DNA of 64,000 nt from Elysia chlorotica (lineage: Eukaryota > Mollusca > Gastropoda > Plakobranchidae). Every line of letters begins with the position of its first letter. The first letter of the stretch is position 1. Shown in pieces: positions 12,277 to 23,900 of the stretch. The stretch covers positions 278,477 through 342,476 of the forward strand of contig RQTK01000310.1 of NCBI GenBank assembly GCA_003991915.1, read 5' to 3'. Both the position numbers and the translations under genes were made by a program. Under the pieces are notes generated by a model, which did no database searches, had not been told where the DNA came from, and was given only the letters and a program-made list of their open reading frames with translations.

Positions 12277-15232
12277 ATGAATTACCTCCCTGGAACCGCA
12301 AGTCTAGTGGAGGAAATCGACAGTAAGTAATCTATTTTTAATTGTATTTTTATGCCTCTTCAGTTGTGAGTGGGGAGCGAACATCATACATTTCATGCAT
12401 GAAGTATACTTCTATCATGTCACCTCTTTGTCTTTTATACAGCATACTTGGAATTTTAGCTGTTTAAGGAGCTCTTCAAGGGAGGTTAAGTAATCTTGGT
12501 ACTAGTTTTGTAGCTCTCCGCAGCACTCCCTTGATTAAGTTTTGTCCCTGTGGTGTCTTGCGGACCAAATTACATTGGCAAATTCTAGATTTGGTCTAAC
12601 CAGTGCGGTAAATAACATTTTCAGACTTTCTCCATCCACATATTGATATGACAGCCTGATCAATCCTAGGATCTTATTCGCTTTGGCCATTTGTGTTACT
12701 ATATGGCAGCTGAATTTAAGGTCCGAGTCTACGTTTACACCAAGGTCCTTTTCTAAATTTGAGGCTTCCAGTGTTGTCCTTTTCTGTGACTTGTAAGTCT
12801 TCATTGTGTAGTTCTTTTCTGGGTTACTCTTTCCAAAGTGTATGACTTTACATTTTCCTGCATTGAAGCGAAGTTGCCCACTCTACCAATCCGTCAATGT
12901 CCGATTGCAGTACTTGACATGTAGAATCTGTTTGAACTGTAGCGGAGACTTTTGTATCATCGGCATACATCTCTCAGCAAGATCTTAAAGCTTCAGGCAA
13001 ATCATTGATAAAAATAACAAACAGAACTGGGCCAAGTACGCTTCCTTGTGGTACACCACTAGTTGACCAAACAGATTCACTCACTGACACTCGCTGTCTC
13101 CTTCCAATAAAAAAATGCCTAATCCAACACTGAATCCTTCCTGTGATGCTTGCTATATGCTTCTGTTTTGCTCATGAGTCTCTGATGTGGTACTGGGTTG
13201 AAAGCCTTAGCAACGTCAAGATAAACAGCGTCCACTGGTATTTCCTTCATCTAGTGTTTCAGTCCATTTGTCCATTGTTGCCATTAAATTTGTTACACAT
13301 GAGCGCTTTGGTATAAACCCATGGAGACATTTTGAAAGCAACTCGTTCTGACGCATTTGTTCAATGATTTTGTCCCTTATTTTAGATTCCATCACTTTGC
13401 AAACAAGACTTGTGAGGCTGACAGGTCCGTAGTTACCTGGGTCAGACATCTTTCCTTTTTTAAATATTGGTGTGACATTGGCTTCTTTCCTTGAACTTGG
13501 CAGTATTCCTTCTTGTAAAGACTTGGTGAATTACATACTACATAGCTAGTGGTTCTGCCAACTTGTCTGCAAGTTCCTTTAGTACACGCGAGTGTATGCC
13601 ATCCGGCCGTGGTGATTTTGTGGGATCCAGTGACTCTATAGTCTTTCAGGTATTGATTCTCTGGTGAAAATCATATCTGACAGTTCTGATCTGACCTTCC
13701 TCTGTTCACAGCTGGACATGAGTATCCTAATCCTATTGAGTTAACACACTGCAGAAGAATCTGTTGAGGGTGTCTGATTTTTCCATTATGAATTTTTCTT
13801 GTAATTTTTGTTTTTGTATTTGAGTTAAAAATATAATGTTATCAAGCCAGCCAATATTTTAAGACTTAAATTACCTCTCTTTGGTGACTTTCCTATCCAT
13901 GCTGCTGAAAAATTAAATAGGAACAACTTAGTTTTTGTAAATTTTTTTTTTGTTTTGTTTTGTTTTTGGTACTATTTTCTTTTGTATTTCTTTCCCAGAA
14001 AAATTGTTAGTGGTACTGAGGGATGGGAGGACCCTGATTGGCTACCTGAGAACAATAGACCAATTCGGTAAGGAGGAAGCTCATCATCTGTTACTGAATA
14101 ATATTGAAATTTAAGTAAGGGTTACTATTTGAAATGGCATTTAAAATATCCAGTGTGTGCTTGGCTGAAGAATGTGGGGTATGACTTTTTTTGTTTTTCG
14201 TATCTTCTCTCCTTTTAAATATGCTTGGCTGAATTTTCATTCTTGGAATTTGTAATAAAAACCCTATGTTGTTTCCAAACTTGATTCAGTTGTGAAGTAC
14301 CATTCTGAAAACTGTCATGATACTCTGTTTTGAAACTTGTGAACATTTTCTCTTCCAGCAAACTTGTTTTGAAACTTGTGAACATTTTTTTTCTTCCGGC
14401 AAACTTGTTTTGAAATTTGTGAACATTTTTTTTCTTCCAGCAAACTTAGTTTTGCACAGAACTATCGAGCGCATTCACGTGGGAAAGAAATACGGTGACA
14501 TCCCCAGGGGCATTTTTATTGTGCGAGGGGAAAATGTTGTCCTTTTGGGAGAGGTGGTAAGTTTTCTTTATATTTTATTATTAGATCAAAGAGCTAAAGC
14601 CGTCAGTTTCAACACGATGTAATATTAGACTTGGAGAGAGGTACATGCATTGTGTTGGCAGCACTGAACGAACGCTGCATTCAACAAACTTTTAAAATAA
14701 ACGAGCGAGTTGGTTGAGAGCGCTTCTGCTTGTTGAAAATGACTTTTGCTTCCCCCCAAAAAAGTTAAAACCTCATTCCCTTCAAATGGATTCTTTACAA
14801 ATCTCAAAACCAATCCTAATTACATGTATTGAGAATTGAAACTTTGAACTTAAAACAGGAAGAAGAAAAAAACTACAATTCAAAGTCTTCTCTGGAAATT
14901 GAATTTTCCCTGCTGAATGGCTAACTTCCAGTTTTAAATAACACGAGGCTCATTTAGTCTTGTTGTCAAGTAGTTAATGCTTTCACGTTTTTCTGTTAAA
15001 TTTTCTAGTTATATGGACGTTACAGATGTAACCCTAAACTTTTCTTTACATTTTTGCACGGGTGCAGGATCTTGAGAATGAAGACAAGCTGCCGCTGGAG
15101 CAAGTGAACATCGACACGATCCTGGAGCTCCAGCGAGAACAGCAAGTGGAGCGAGAGCTGGAGCAGGACCGCAAGAAAAAAGCCATGGCGGAGAGAGGGA
15201 TACACGTCGACCAGGCCATTGACGACTTCTGA
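12277..15232 (+). CDS. LSM1: LSM1, U6-like Sm protein of the cytoplasmic mRNA decay ring, 4 exons
   Basis: Exons 12277-12322, 13999-14067, 14441-14556 and 15068-15232 join in phase to 131 codons plus TGA; human LSM1 is 133 residues. [15 protein letters not shown], then [24 protein letters not shown] (Sm1) and [13 protein letters not shown] with [14 protein letters not shown] (Sm2) match LSM1 almost residue for residue. The C-terminal helix is rich in E, Q and R as in the family. LSM1 forms the LSM1-7 ring that binds the 3' end of oligoadenylated mRNA with PAT1 and promotes decapping. Intron 1 contains a minus-strand LINE. Three tandem copies of the exon 3 acceptor region precede exon 3. Confidence 0.97.
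12365..13700 (-). mobile_element. Decayed LINE reverse transcriptase in LSM1 intron 1
   Basis: Read on the minus strand, pieces of a non-LTR reverse transcriptase appear in order: [19 protein letters not shown] (~13600), [20 protein letters not shown] (~13440-13380), [21 protein letters not shown], the catalytic [12 protein letters not shown] (YADD at 12956-12967), then [14 protein letters not shown] and [13 protein letters not shown] (~12740-12560). This is the jockey/CR1-like type. Frameshifts and stops separate the pieces, so it is dead. It is antisense to LSM1. Confidence 0.85.
14318..14460 (+). repeat. ~41-bp tandem repeat containing copies of the LSM1 exon 3 acceptor
   Basis: Three copies of TTTTGAAACTTGTGAACATTT followed by a T/C run and TTCCRGCAAACTT. 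AG dinucleotides fall at 14357-14358 (intact copy), 14398-14399 (mutated to GG) and 14439-14440 (the real acceptor). The first copy, if used, reads A-N-L-F-stop. Confidence 0.85.
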
Positions 15233-15659
15233 TACTTTTCTTGCCATCGAGCAAAGACTGGAATGATTGTAACTAGCTATCCATGAGATTTTGAGTCTGC
15301 ATACGTTTGCTTCAGGAATGGCAGAGTTCAACTGTTTTCCCATTAATTTTGCCAAATGACTGAAATGATTGCTCATGAATGTGAGCACATGGACTGAAGC
15401 AGACGCTGTGACATGCTGACAACTTTGATGAGGTACGCCACGTTTAGTTTACTTTCAATTAATTCAGTTCTCTGCTAATTAAACAAAAGTTAGATCCATT
15501 TGGCATACCTATTTAAGCTGATTTTCAGAAATGGGGTCGATCTTTTGTTGGGTCTGAAGAAAAAAATAAAATTTAAACCTAAAAGTTAGTCACATCTGAA
15601 ACAAACAAAAAAAGTTTCCCAATACCGTCCAGCTGAGCCTAGAAAACTTTTAAGCTAAT

Positions 15660-16270
15660 GCGACGTTTAGAATTTTTAGAGGCTGCTGGCAGCAGTTAGT
15701 GACATTTTAAGAGTTAAACCTAAATTAAAATGTCTGGATTGTGTTGGATATCTTGTGCAGTTAGTGGCATTTTAAGAGTTAAACCTAAGATAAAATGTCT
15801 GGATTGTGTTGGATATCTTGATTGCGTTTGGATCTAAACTGGAAAACGTAACCTTGTGCCGTAAGTTATGGCTGTGTTAATCCAGTAAGCCAACCGCACT
15901 TAACTTGATTTCATTGGATGTTCTTTCTTTTTTGTCATTTTGATCAAACTCAATATTGCAAATCATTTGTTGGTAATGAATTTTTTTTTCTTTTTGTATT
16001 TGTGTGCTAATATTACTTCAATGGAAAAGAAAATAAAGAACAAAAAAACTGCCAAGGTGTATACATCCACATGATGAAATTTATGACAAAGAAGTCCATG
16101 TGTGTTTGGACTTTGGAAGTTGTTTTTCAAAGGGGACAAAGAAAAAAAAACAACAACAACATAACTGCCAAAGTGTGTACGTCCACATGATAAAATTTAT
16201 GACAAAGAAGTTCATGTGTATTTGGACTTTGGAAGTTGCTTTTGAAAGGTGACAAATGTCTTCATTCATA
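15660..16270 (+). repeat. Two tandem duplications in the LSM1 3' region
   Basis: A ~64-bp unit (CAGTTAGTGRCATTTTAAGAG...TTGGATATCTTG) occurs twice at about 15694-15822, and a ~115-bp unit (AACTGCCAARGTGTRTAC...GGACTTTGGAAGTTG) occurs twice at about 16049-16260. Between the two units of the second lies AATAAA at 16032-16037, a plausible LSM1 polyadenylation signal. Confidence 0.7.
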
Positions 16271-16830
16271 TTTTTTTTAATGTAAACTAATTTTTTGTCC
16301 GATATAAATTTATTTGAACAAAATGTTATGAATTGGTATGGAAATTAAATTTTGTATGCTGTAAGTCACTGAAAGTAACCAGCGTTTTCTTTTTTCTGCT
16401 CTTTTACATAAATGCATATACATGAAGCTGTACAGAATTCATTAAAACGTTGAAAACACTTCGTTAAGCTCCTTGATGTTCGAATCATGTAATTTTGTTT
16501 TATTATGAAGTTAATGAAGTTGTAGAACTGTCCATTTGAACTGAGTATCTAAAGCTTAAGTATAGTGGTACACAGTGAAGTTTTGGTAAAACAACAATTC
16601 AACATCGCACCTAAGTCCCATCTGGGCAAATTCTGAGCCAGTACCATAGAGACATTATTGAAAGGAATATCATTCTTCCAATAGTAGTAATGTCTTGTTC
16701 AATGCTCTATTCCTAGAGTTATCTTCCTTGAAAGACCAACTCGCTAAGGGCGATTGCCTACCTAAGTCCACAATTTTTCCCCGTTTTCTCACATTTTGTC
16801 AGATGTGACTTGGGTGGGTCACCCTTCAAT

Positions 16831-16831
16831 T

Positions 16832-16923
<92 letters not shown>

Positions 16924-16938
16924 NNNNNNNNNNNNNNN

Positions 16939-16993
<55 letters not shown>
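16831..16993. repeat. (GTA)n microsatellite containing a 15-N assembly gap
   Basis: Pure GTA repeats run on both sides of Ns at 16924-16938. The true length is unknown because the gap sits in the repeat. Confidence 0.95.
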
Positions 16994-17213
16994 GATTTCT
17001 ATTACCAAAAGTTTTTGACGTTATTTTTTAATTATCTACCTAGAGAGAGGGGATGTACAATTTTGAAAACTATACTGCTGCAACATTCACAATCTATGTC
17101 TGCTTTACTGCACATGTCGCTTAGACCATTGGTATTACGATTTCTTTTGATACAGATGTCATTCCTTCCAACTTTCAATCATAAAACACTACCTGACGTG
17201 TGCTAGTTAACTG

Positions 17214-17385
17214 GTTGGAGGGTGTCAATATAATGTGACTGGTTGAGACAGGAGTAATGGTATCCCCATCATATCTTATATGTGGCAGCTCTTAAAATTG
17301 TCAGACATCAGTCTTGGGATCCGCCCACAATATAGCTTATTTAGTGCTAACGTTGGACGTTAAACCAACTCAACTTAACTCCCCC
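17214..17385 (+). mobile_element. 5'-truncated copy of the tRNA-derived SINE
   Basis: Shares the body and tail of the fuller copy at 59818: TGTGACTGGTTGAGACAGGA, GGTATCCCC, GTGGCAGCTC, TTGTCAGACATCAG and the tail GACGTTAAACCAACTCAAC. The tRNA-like head is missing. Confidence 0.75.
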
Positions 17386-17481
17386 CTCAAGCACTTAACC
17401 ATTTTGCCAACCGAGCTCTGTTACAGTAAGAAGAATAAAATGTTAAACTATTGGAAACTTATGATAGCATCCCAGCCTAAC

Positions 17482-17660
17482 ACCGATATGTCAGACATGT
17501 AATAAATGTCATACCTGTCATTTTACATCAAAATCATGTAAAATTTTTCACTTGCTATGTTAGTTGTTACAGAGGAAGAATAATATGTCAGACATGTAAT
17601 AAATGTCATACCTGTCATTTTACATCAAAATGATGTAAAATTTTTTACTTGCTATGTTAA
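17482..17660. repeat. ~100-bp tandem duplication with a perfect hairpin
   Basis: ATGTCAGACATGTAATAAATG...TTGCTATGTTA appears at about 17488-17562 and 17585-17659. The second copy contains ATTTTACATCA-AAA-TGATGTAAAAT, an 11-bp perfect inverted repeat with a 3-nt loop; the first copy has one mismatch in it. Confidence 0.75.
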
Positions 17661-19235
17661 GTTGGCTTTCTTTGTTCTAAAGGCCTTGTCTAGATTTTGA
17701 AAAGACTCATAATTGTTTTGATCTCCGGGCAAGACAACACGAAATAATTATGTTTGTATTTATTTCATTTGTGAAGTTTGTTGGTTTTGTTGTGTTTTTT
17801 TGTTTATAAAATGTATCCAAGACGAAAACTTCAACTGAATCAAATATTTACTACATAAAACCCAATAAAAGCAACTACAACACACAAAAAAAAACAGAAA
17901 AGTTTTCCATGGGTGTTTTTGTTTACTTTTTTGTTGTTAAGAACATCAAGTTGATAAAACACCACAGTAACTAATATTCATTTAACTCTGAATAAAGTAA
18001 ATCATGTTGGTTGAATTAAATATTTGAAGTTTTATAATTACTGGGCTTCTAATGACTTTGTTCTCTGTGTGAAATAATCCAAATATGCATTATGGTTTAG
18101 AAATAGTCCACATCAAAATGAATTCAATTTTCATTCACCTTTCCAAGTGTTTTAAAGCCAAAGTTTGACTGCTTCCAACTTCAACATGTTTAGTAATGAT
18201 AAAAAAAAGTGTAGGGAGTCCCCAGATTATGCAGGTGCCCTCTGAAATTTAAAGTATTAGGACAGACTCAAATATTTATGGCAAAATTTACAGATCAATT
18301 GAGATATGTGTATTTGTACATTTGTTATAGTATTGTGTGTAGTAGACATTTATTACATCAGCCATGAGGTAGAATCAATTCAGTTAAATTTATGGCTGCA
18401 CTTTTATAATGTAAACAAAAAACAAAAAAAACAACAGCAAAAGAAATGGATCTTATTTTCACTGACAGTCGAAAACTCGGCAAGGCAACCTGAGCATGAT
18501 ATACATTGAATATATACAGTTGGATTGCGTAAATAATTCCCCTTGTTTTTGCAAGTTTATATTTATTACAAATGTACATGTACATCGCCTGAGATTTTTT
18601 TTTATAAACACTTGTCACTAAGTAATCGCATGGTGTCACACACCTCATAAGACCCACGCAGATGATATACAAAGGCGGAACATTATTTTTACCCATGTCC
18701 ACAATGAGAAGTTCTGGGCAAGACGATAGTAAATACACATGTAGTATCATGTTGAGTGTTCTCGCCTCAGTAAAGTAGATCAGAAGGGGCAGCCACAAAC
18801 CTCGTGTGTTTTCTTTCAGTGCAACACTTGGACAGGTCGGCAAATCAGTGTGTAAAGCCCTCTGACAAAAGCTTTCATTTTGTGAAATCTGACGGCAGAG
18901 TGGTAGAGCACACTGGTCTTCGCCTTGGCAGGTCGAATGGGTGCCGAGTAGGAGGTGCGAGTTCCATTCCCGCCCCATGTCATCAGACTAAATTTGTCTT
19001 TGTCTATTTGTCTTATATGTCGGTCTCAAGCTAGATCTAGGTTAGTGGCCGCCCCTTCCAATCTATTTTCACCTCACTCCCTCAGTTACTAGCATTTTTG
19101 GTCCCTAGGTCTAACTCCGTGTGTGAAAGCCTCAATGGTTGTTGGACTGCTCTTCTGTGTCACATCAGTAAAAGAAAGCCTCTAAGGGAAGAACTAGAGC
19201 ATATTATATCTTTCGTTTAGTTTAGTGTAAGCCTC
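17661..19235. other. Intergenic region with a possible tRNA-SINE head
   Basis: Mostly AT-rich sequence without a recognised gene. At about 18889-18985 (+) GGCAGAGTGGTAGAGCACAC resembles a polymerase III A box and GAGTTCCATTCCCGCC a weak B box, as in a tRNA-derived SINE head. No cloverleaf I would accept as a tRNA gene. Confidence 0.4.
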
Positions 19236-20545
19236 TTGATTCCTTGTGGAACATAGGACCGCAACAACTCCCTCCATTGGACTTGATTCTGGCTGGTCCA
19301 CTTCAGCTCAGTGCTACGCCGTCAAGTCTGCTTCAGGCGTCCGACCTTGCGTTTGCCTTGGGGGGTTCACTCCAGGGCTTGCCTTGTGGTGTTGGACACA
19401 GACTTTCGAAGTGTGTGGTCTATCCAGACCCGTTTTGTAGGAAGCTTGCCTGTCCATCACGGAGTCTCTTGTCCAGGATGGTCTTCAGGCTCTCTAACAT
19501 GATTCTATTTAAAACAGCATGATACCTCGCCAGTTACTGCAGGACGACAATGACAGGTCCCCTTGCTTGGTCAGCTTTACAAGGTTTTCCCTCTATGTCT
19601 TGTGTCTGGTTGATCTGGTGTTTCGGGTTCTTTCTCTCCGTTATGAGTGTCCAGGTGTTGGTTGAGATCCACCCCAGCTCGATTTTGAAATGCTCATATT
19701 TTTGTGTTTCTCTTGTAGACGCTGAACAATAAACTTGTGTGCTGGTCGTCCCGTCCTGTAATTTAAAGCCCCGAACGTGGTCATAAGAACTGCAACCACC
19801 AGGTGCTGATCTGATGCTGCGGCAGCGCCGCGTTTCACTCCAACGTCACGCAGACTCCGTCTCCACTTTCTGCCGATTGTGATGTGGTCAATTTGATTTG
19901 CGGTGTTGTCGTCGTGGGGAAAAACCATGTCGTTTTATGGATTGTCTTTGTGCGGGAACAAAGTGTCTCCGATTTCCAGGTTATTAAAGAATCAAAACTC
20001 AGTGAAGAATTCTCCATTCTCGTTCTGTTATCCGGAGCCGTAAAGTCCCATGATATGCTCTATATTTGTGTTGTCACTGCCTACCTTGGCATTCAGGCAT
20101 CCTAATAAGATTTTATGTCTCTCTTTGGGACTTTGTTGATCACCGGCTGGGCGTGTTCATAAACATTTACTTTTTCTTCGGCCTCTGCTACGTTTGTGGT
20201 AAGATAGCTGTTGATAATGGTGGCTCTTCTTCCTTTCAAGTTAAATCTTGCAGTAGAATATTTGATGATACAGGTTCGCAGGACAGTGGTGCCTTTGTTG
20301 CCTCCCTTGTCGTAAGCAATGCAACTCCGTGTGTGTGTGTGTGTGTGTACCAGGTCCTCTTCATTTCCATAGAGGATTATAGTGTTTCCATTGACAAGAA
20401 TTGTTCTTCCTGTCCCTGTCCATCTGGTCTCACAGAGGCCCAATATCTTCAAACTGTACCTGCTCATATCTCGACATACTTGTGCGGTTTCCCCCGTTTC
20501 ATACAGAGTTCTGATATTCCAGGTCCCCATCCTGGTCTAGGTCTT
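19236..20545 (-). mobile_element. Degenerate LINE: endonuclease plus start of reverse transcriptase
   Basis: On the minus strand the AP-type endonuclease start GTWNIRTLYETGETAQV and LGLCETRWTGTGRT (~20530-20400) are followed, across frameshifts, by DNTANQIDHITIGRKWRRSL and VGVKRGAAAASDQHLV (~19900-19800), then PGKV-like and MLESLKTILDKRLRDGQASF (~19500-19440). This is the order in LINEs often annotated as craniofacial development protein 2-like. A (GT)n run sits in the endonuclease. Several frame changes make it inactive. Confidence 0.8.
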
Positions 20546-20993
20546 GGTCATCAGAAGAGTTGTCGGCATGTTTTGTTTTTTCATATCATTTATTTCTGTC
20601 CATTGGCCACCTTTCTAGCTATAATTCATCTTGCAATCAAGTTTGTTTAAAACTTTGATCAAACCGTTAATGTAACTACGGTACGTAATAAACCTCTAGT
20701 TTCGATGGAACTTGAAACCTGACGTCTAGTGCCTTGTTTTCTGCACCAGGCAGGCGAAAGTTGTCCAAACATAATTATATGACGCCTGTTTTGTGTGAAT
20801 CTTTAAACTACTAAGGCTTACACTGTGTGACAATTGTATAAGATATACATGCCATTTTTTCAACAATTTAGTTAAAATAAGATTTGGCAATACAAAAAAT
20901 AATTAAATCAGTCAAAGTAACACGCATATAGAATGTTAAATAAAATACAAAGAAAAGAAAAAAGTCTTCTGTCAATCTGTAAGTTTTTTTCCC

Positions 20994-23900
20994 CTAGGCA
21001 CCCTGGTTTGTGTTCAAGATTTCCTTGAGAACTTGAGTATTCGGTGTCTGCCAAAGATGCTTGAGAACTGGCCATATTCGCCCAGCGTGGCGTAAGATGT
21101 ACTCGTTTTCTGGCTCCCTGGAGAAGGCGATCCGACCCATGATAAGCGACTGGGCGAACCGGGCACACACGCAGAGTCTGATGTTGCCCAGCTCGGCGTG
21201 AGAGAGCGTCACGTGCTGCAGGTAGCCCGCCAACACGGCGCGCGCCGCGTCCATGGGCGGCACGCCATGCGTGTTCAGCATCGCGTAGGCCATCGCTATG
21301 GCAACCTCAAACACGTACGGGCCGTGTGTGGCGTCGCCAAAGTCGATGATAGCACACACATGGTGCTCAACCCGTGCCGACAGTTGTTGTTTCCGTACGT
21401 CGTTCTGAGCGTTTTGTTCGTCGTAGATCTTTGCAGAAGCTGAAGACTTGGATTCCTCAACTAAAATGTTGCACTCGTTGAGGTCCCCGTGGATGTGGCC
21501 TACATGGAGAAAAATGGCAGCACTGTTTCATGATAAGCCTTGAGAAAGAGATACATGTATATTGACATCTGTCACTTGTTCGTTTTAACTCGAGAATATA
21601 AACAGAAATTTACGATAATTGAGCACGTCAAATTGAGCTTAGAGCAAATGTCTTTCTAAACACGCCAATGAAGTGTATTAAAATAAAACGTTTCGGCCGT
21701 GCTCTTCTGTTTAGCCAAATTACCCAATAAACCTCGACGCTCAGCGCTCTACCCCCTAGCGCGTTATCGTAGGCCCTACTTTTGTCATAAAAAGGTAGCA
21801 AAAAAAAAAAAAAAAATGTAAACAGAGCTCTCATCCCCCTAGCGCGTTATTGTAGGCCCTACTTTCGTCGTAAAAAGGTAGCAAAATAAAATAAAAAAAT
21901 GTAAACAGAGCAACACTCTCATCTGGGAAAGCAGCGGTAAACATGTTCACAATTAAGTTGAATATAATTATTTCCTGAGAAATGAACTTTAGGTATACTT
22001 TAACATGGGTACAATCTAGGCCATATAGTTTTGGATCTTATATAATAAAGGCTGATATCAGTCTCAATAGTTTAAAAAAAAACACTTAAATTCAAAAGCT
22101 GTACATGTGCACGTTTGGACAGTAACTATACGACTTGACCACACAGACGCCTGATGGTCGTACCCCTGGAGAAGGACGGAGCGTCTCTGGCCAGACAAGC
22201 CTCGAACTGGTCAAGGACTTCCTCGACGAGGGCGCGCTGCTCCGGGCTCGTGATGACGTCAATGCTGCCTCTCAGGCCGGGCAGCTCGCACAAATCCCAG
22301 CTGTTCCTCAAACTTCCTGCCACGCCCTCTGTGGTGGGAAAAGTCTGGAATAACATGCGTGAAAAACGTCCAACACTAAAGGTTACATTTCATATCGAGG
22401 CATTCACTTGTTATATTCAACCCGCCACGCACATGGCGGTCTGATAATGGTATGCTACAAATACAAACAAAGCTTATCATACACACTCATTTCCCCAGTG
22501 CACAGTCTTTTCCCAAATACAGAGCCATTCCTCAATACATTGAATATTTCCTCAACGCAGAGCCATTCTTCAATACGGAGCCCTTTCCTCAGCGCACAGT
22601 CTTTTCCCATATTCAGAGCCATTCTTCAATACATTGATCTTTCCTCAACGCAGAGCCCTTTCCTCTCAACAGAAACCTTCCTCACGTCATAACTCTTTCC
22701 ACAACGCGCAGCCCTCGCTTCACCACAGAGCCCTTCCTTCAATACAAACCCCACTACTATATTACTACTAAACCTGATCACTTGTCCTTAATTCACAACC
22801 CTTCCCTCAATAACCCAATTCATAGACCTTTCTCCAACACATAGTTTTTTCCTCAATGCAGAATCATTTACTCAACACAGATTTCTTTAACATCTTACTG
22901 CTGGAGGCTCTTTTTTAAATCAATTTCAACCCTATTGCACCTTTGATAACTGTTATTTTATTCTTCGAAATAAACCGCAAGCCTACCAAGTCGGTGTCAA
23001 TGCTACCCCCTAGCCTGTATACTACAAGGCTTTTGATTTAAACAGCCCGTGTGGTGATGAACCATTGAGTAGAGGCCAGAGGCTAAACCCACCAACGGTC
23101 GTAGTAAAATATAACTGCTGAAAATGACGCGATGCTTGACGATGTCCAATGTAAAACCCGCAGGGGAGAACGTACTTTGAGGATATTATCCATCCTTCCA
23201 GCACACGACCCGACTTCATAGCACAGCTGTGTCGTGAGACGAACTTTGTCCAGTGTTTTCCCCGGCTTAAACTCAAACAGTCGTGCAATGTGTGTCGTCT
23301 GTACACACCCTGAAAACACAAGAATGTCATTATAAGATTAATGAACTCAGTAAAACACTGACACATCGTGTGACGTTTGGACACACCCTGAAAACACACG
23401 AATGTCATTATAAGATTAATGAACTCAGTAAAACACTGACACATCGTGTGACGTTTGGACACACCCTGAAAACACACGAATGTCATTATAAGATTAATGA
23501 ACTCAGTAAAACACTGACACATCGTGTGACGTCTGTACACACCCTGAAAACACACGAATGTCATTATAGGATTAATGAACTCAGCAAAACACTGACATAT
23601 CGTGTGACGCCTGAACATACCCTGAGAACACATGAATGTCATTATAAGATTAATGAACTCAGTAAAACACTGACACATCGTGTGTCGTTTGTACACATAC
23701 TGAGAAAAGTTAATGTTCTTATTAGACTAATGAGCTAAGATTAATGAGGTATACTGTATATCCTGTGTTTATTGGATAAGTCTTACAATGTTCATGTTTT
23801 TACGACAACCGTAACAATTATTCAGGTCACAACTTCAAAAGAGGAAAAAAGGCGTACAGAAGTTTTGTAAATTATTGATTCATAGTATACACGCACGGTA

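Noticed and set aside
23303-23710. Regular repeats that could suggest a CRISPR array
   Set aside because: Head-to-tail 78-bp units with no distinct spacers, in an animal intron.
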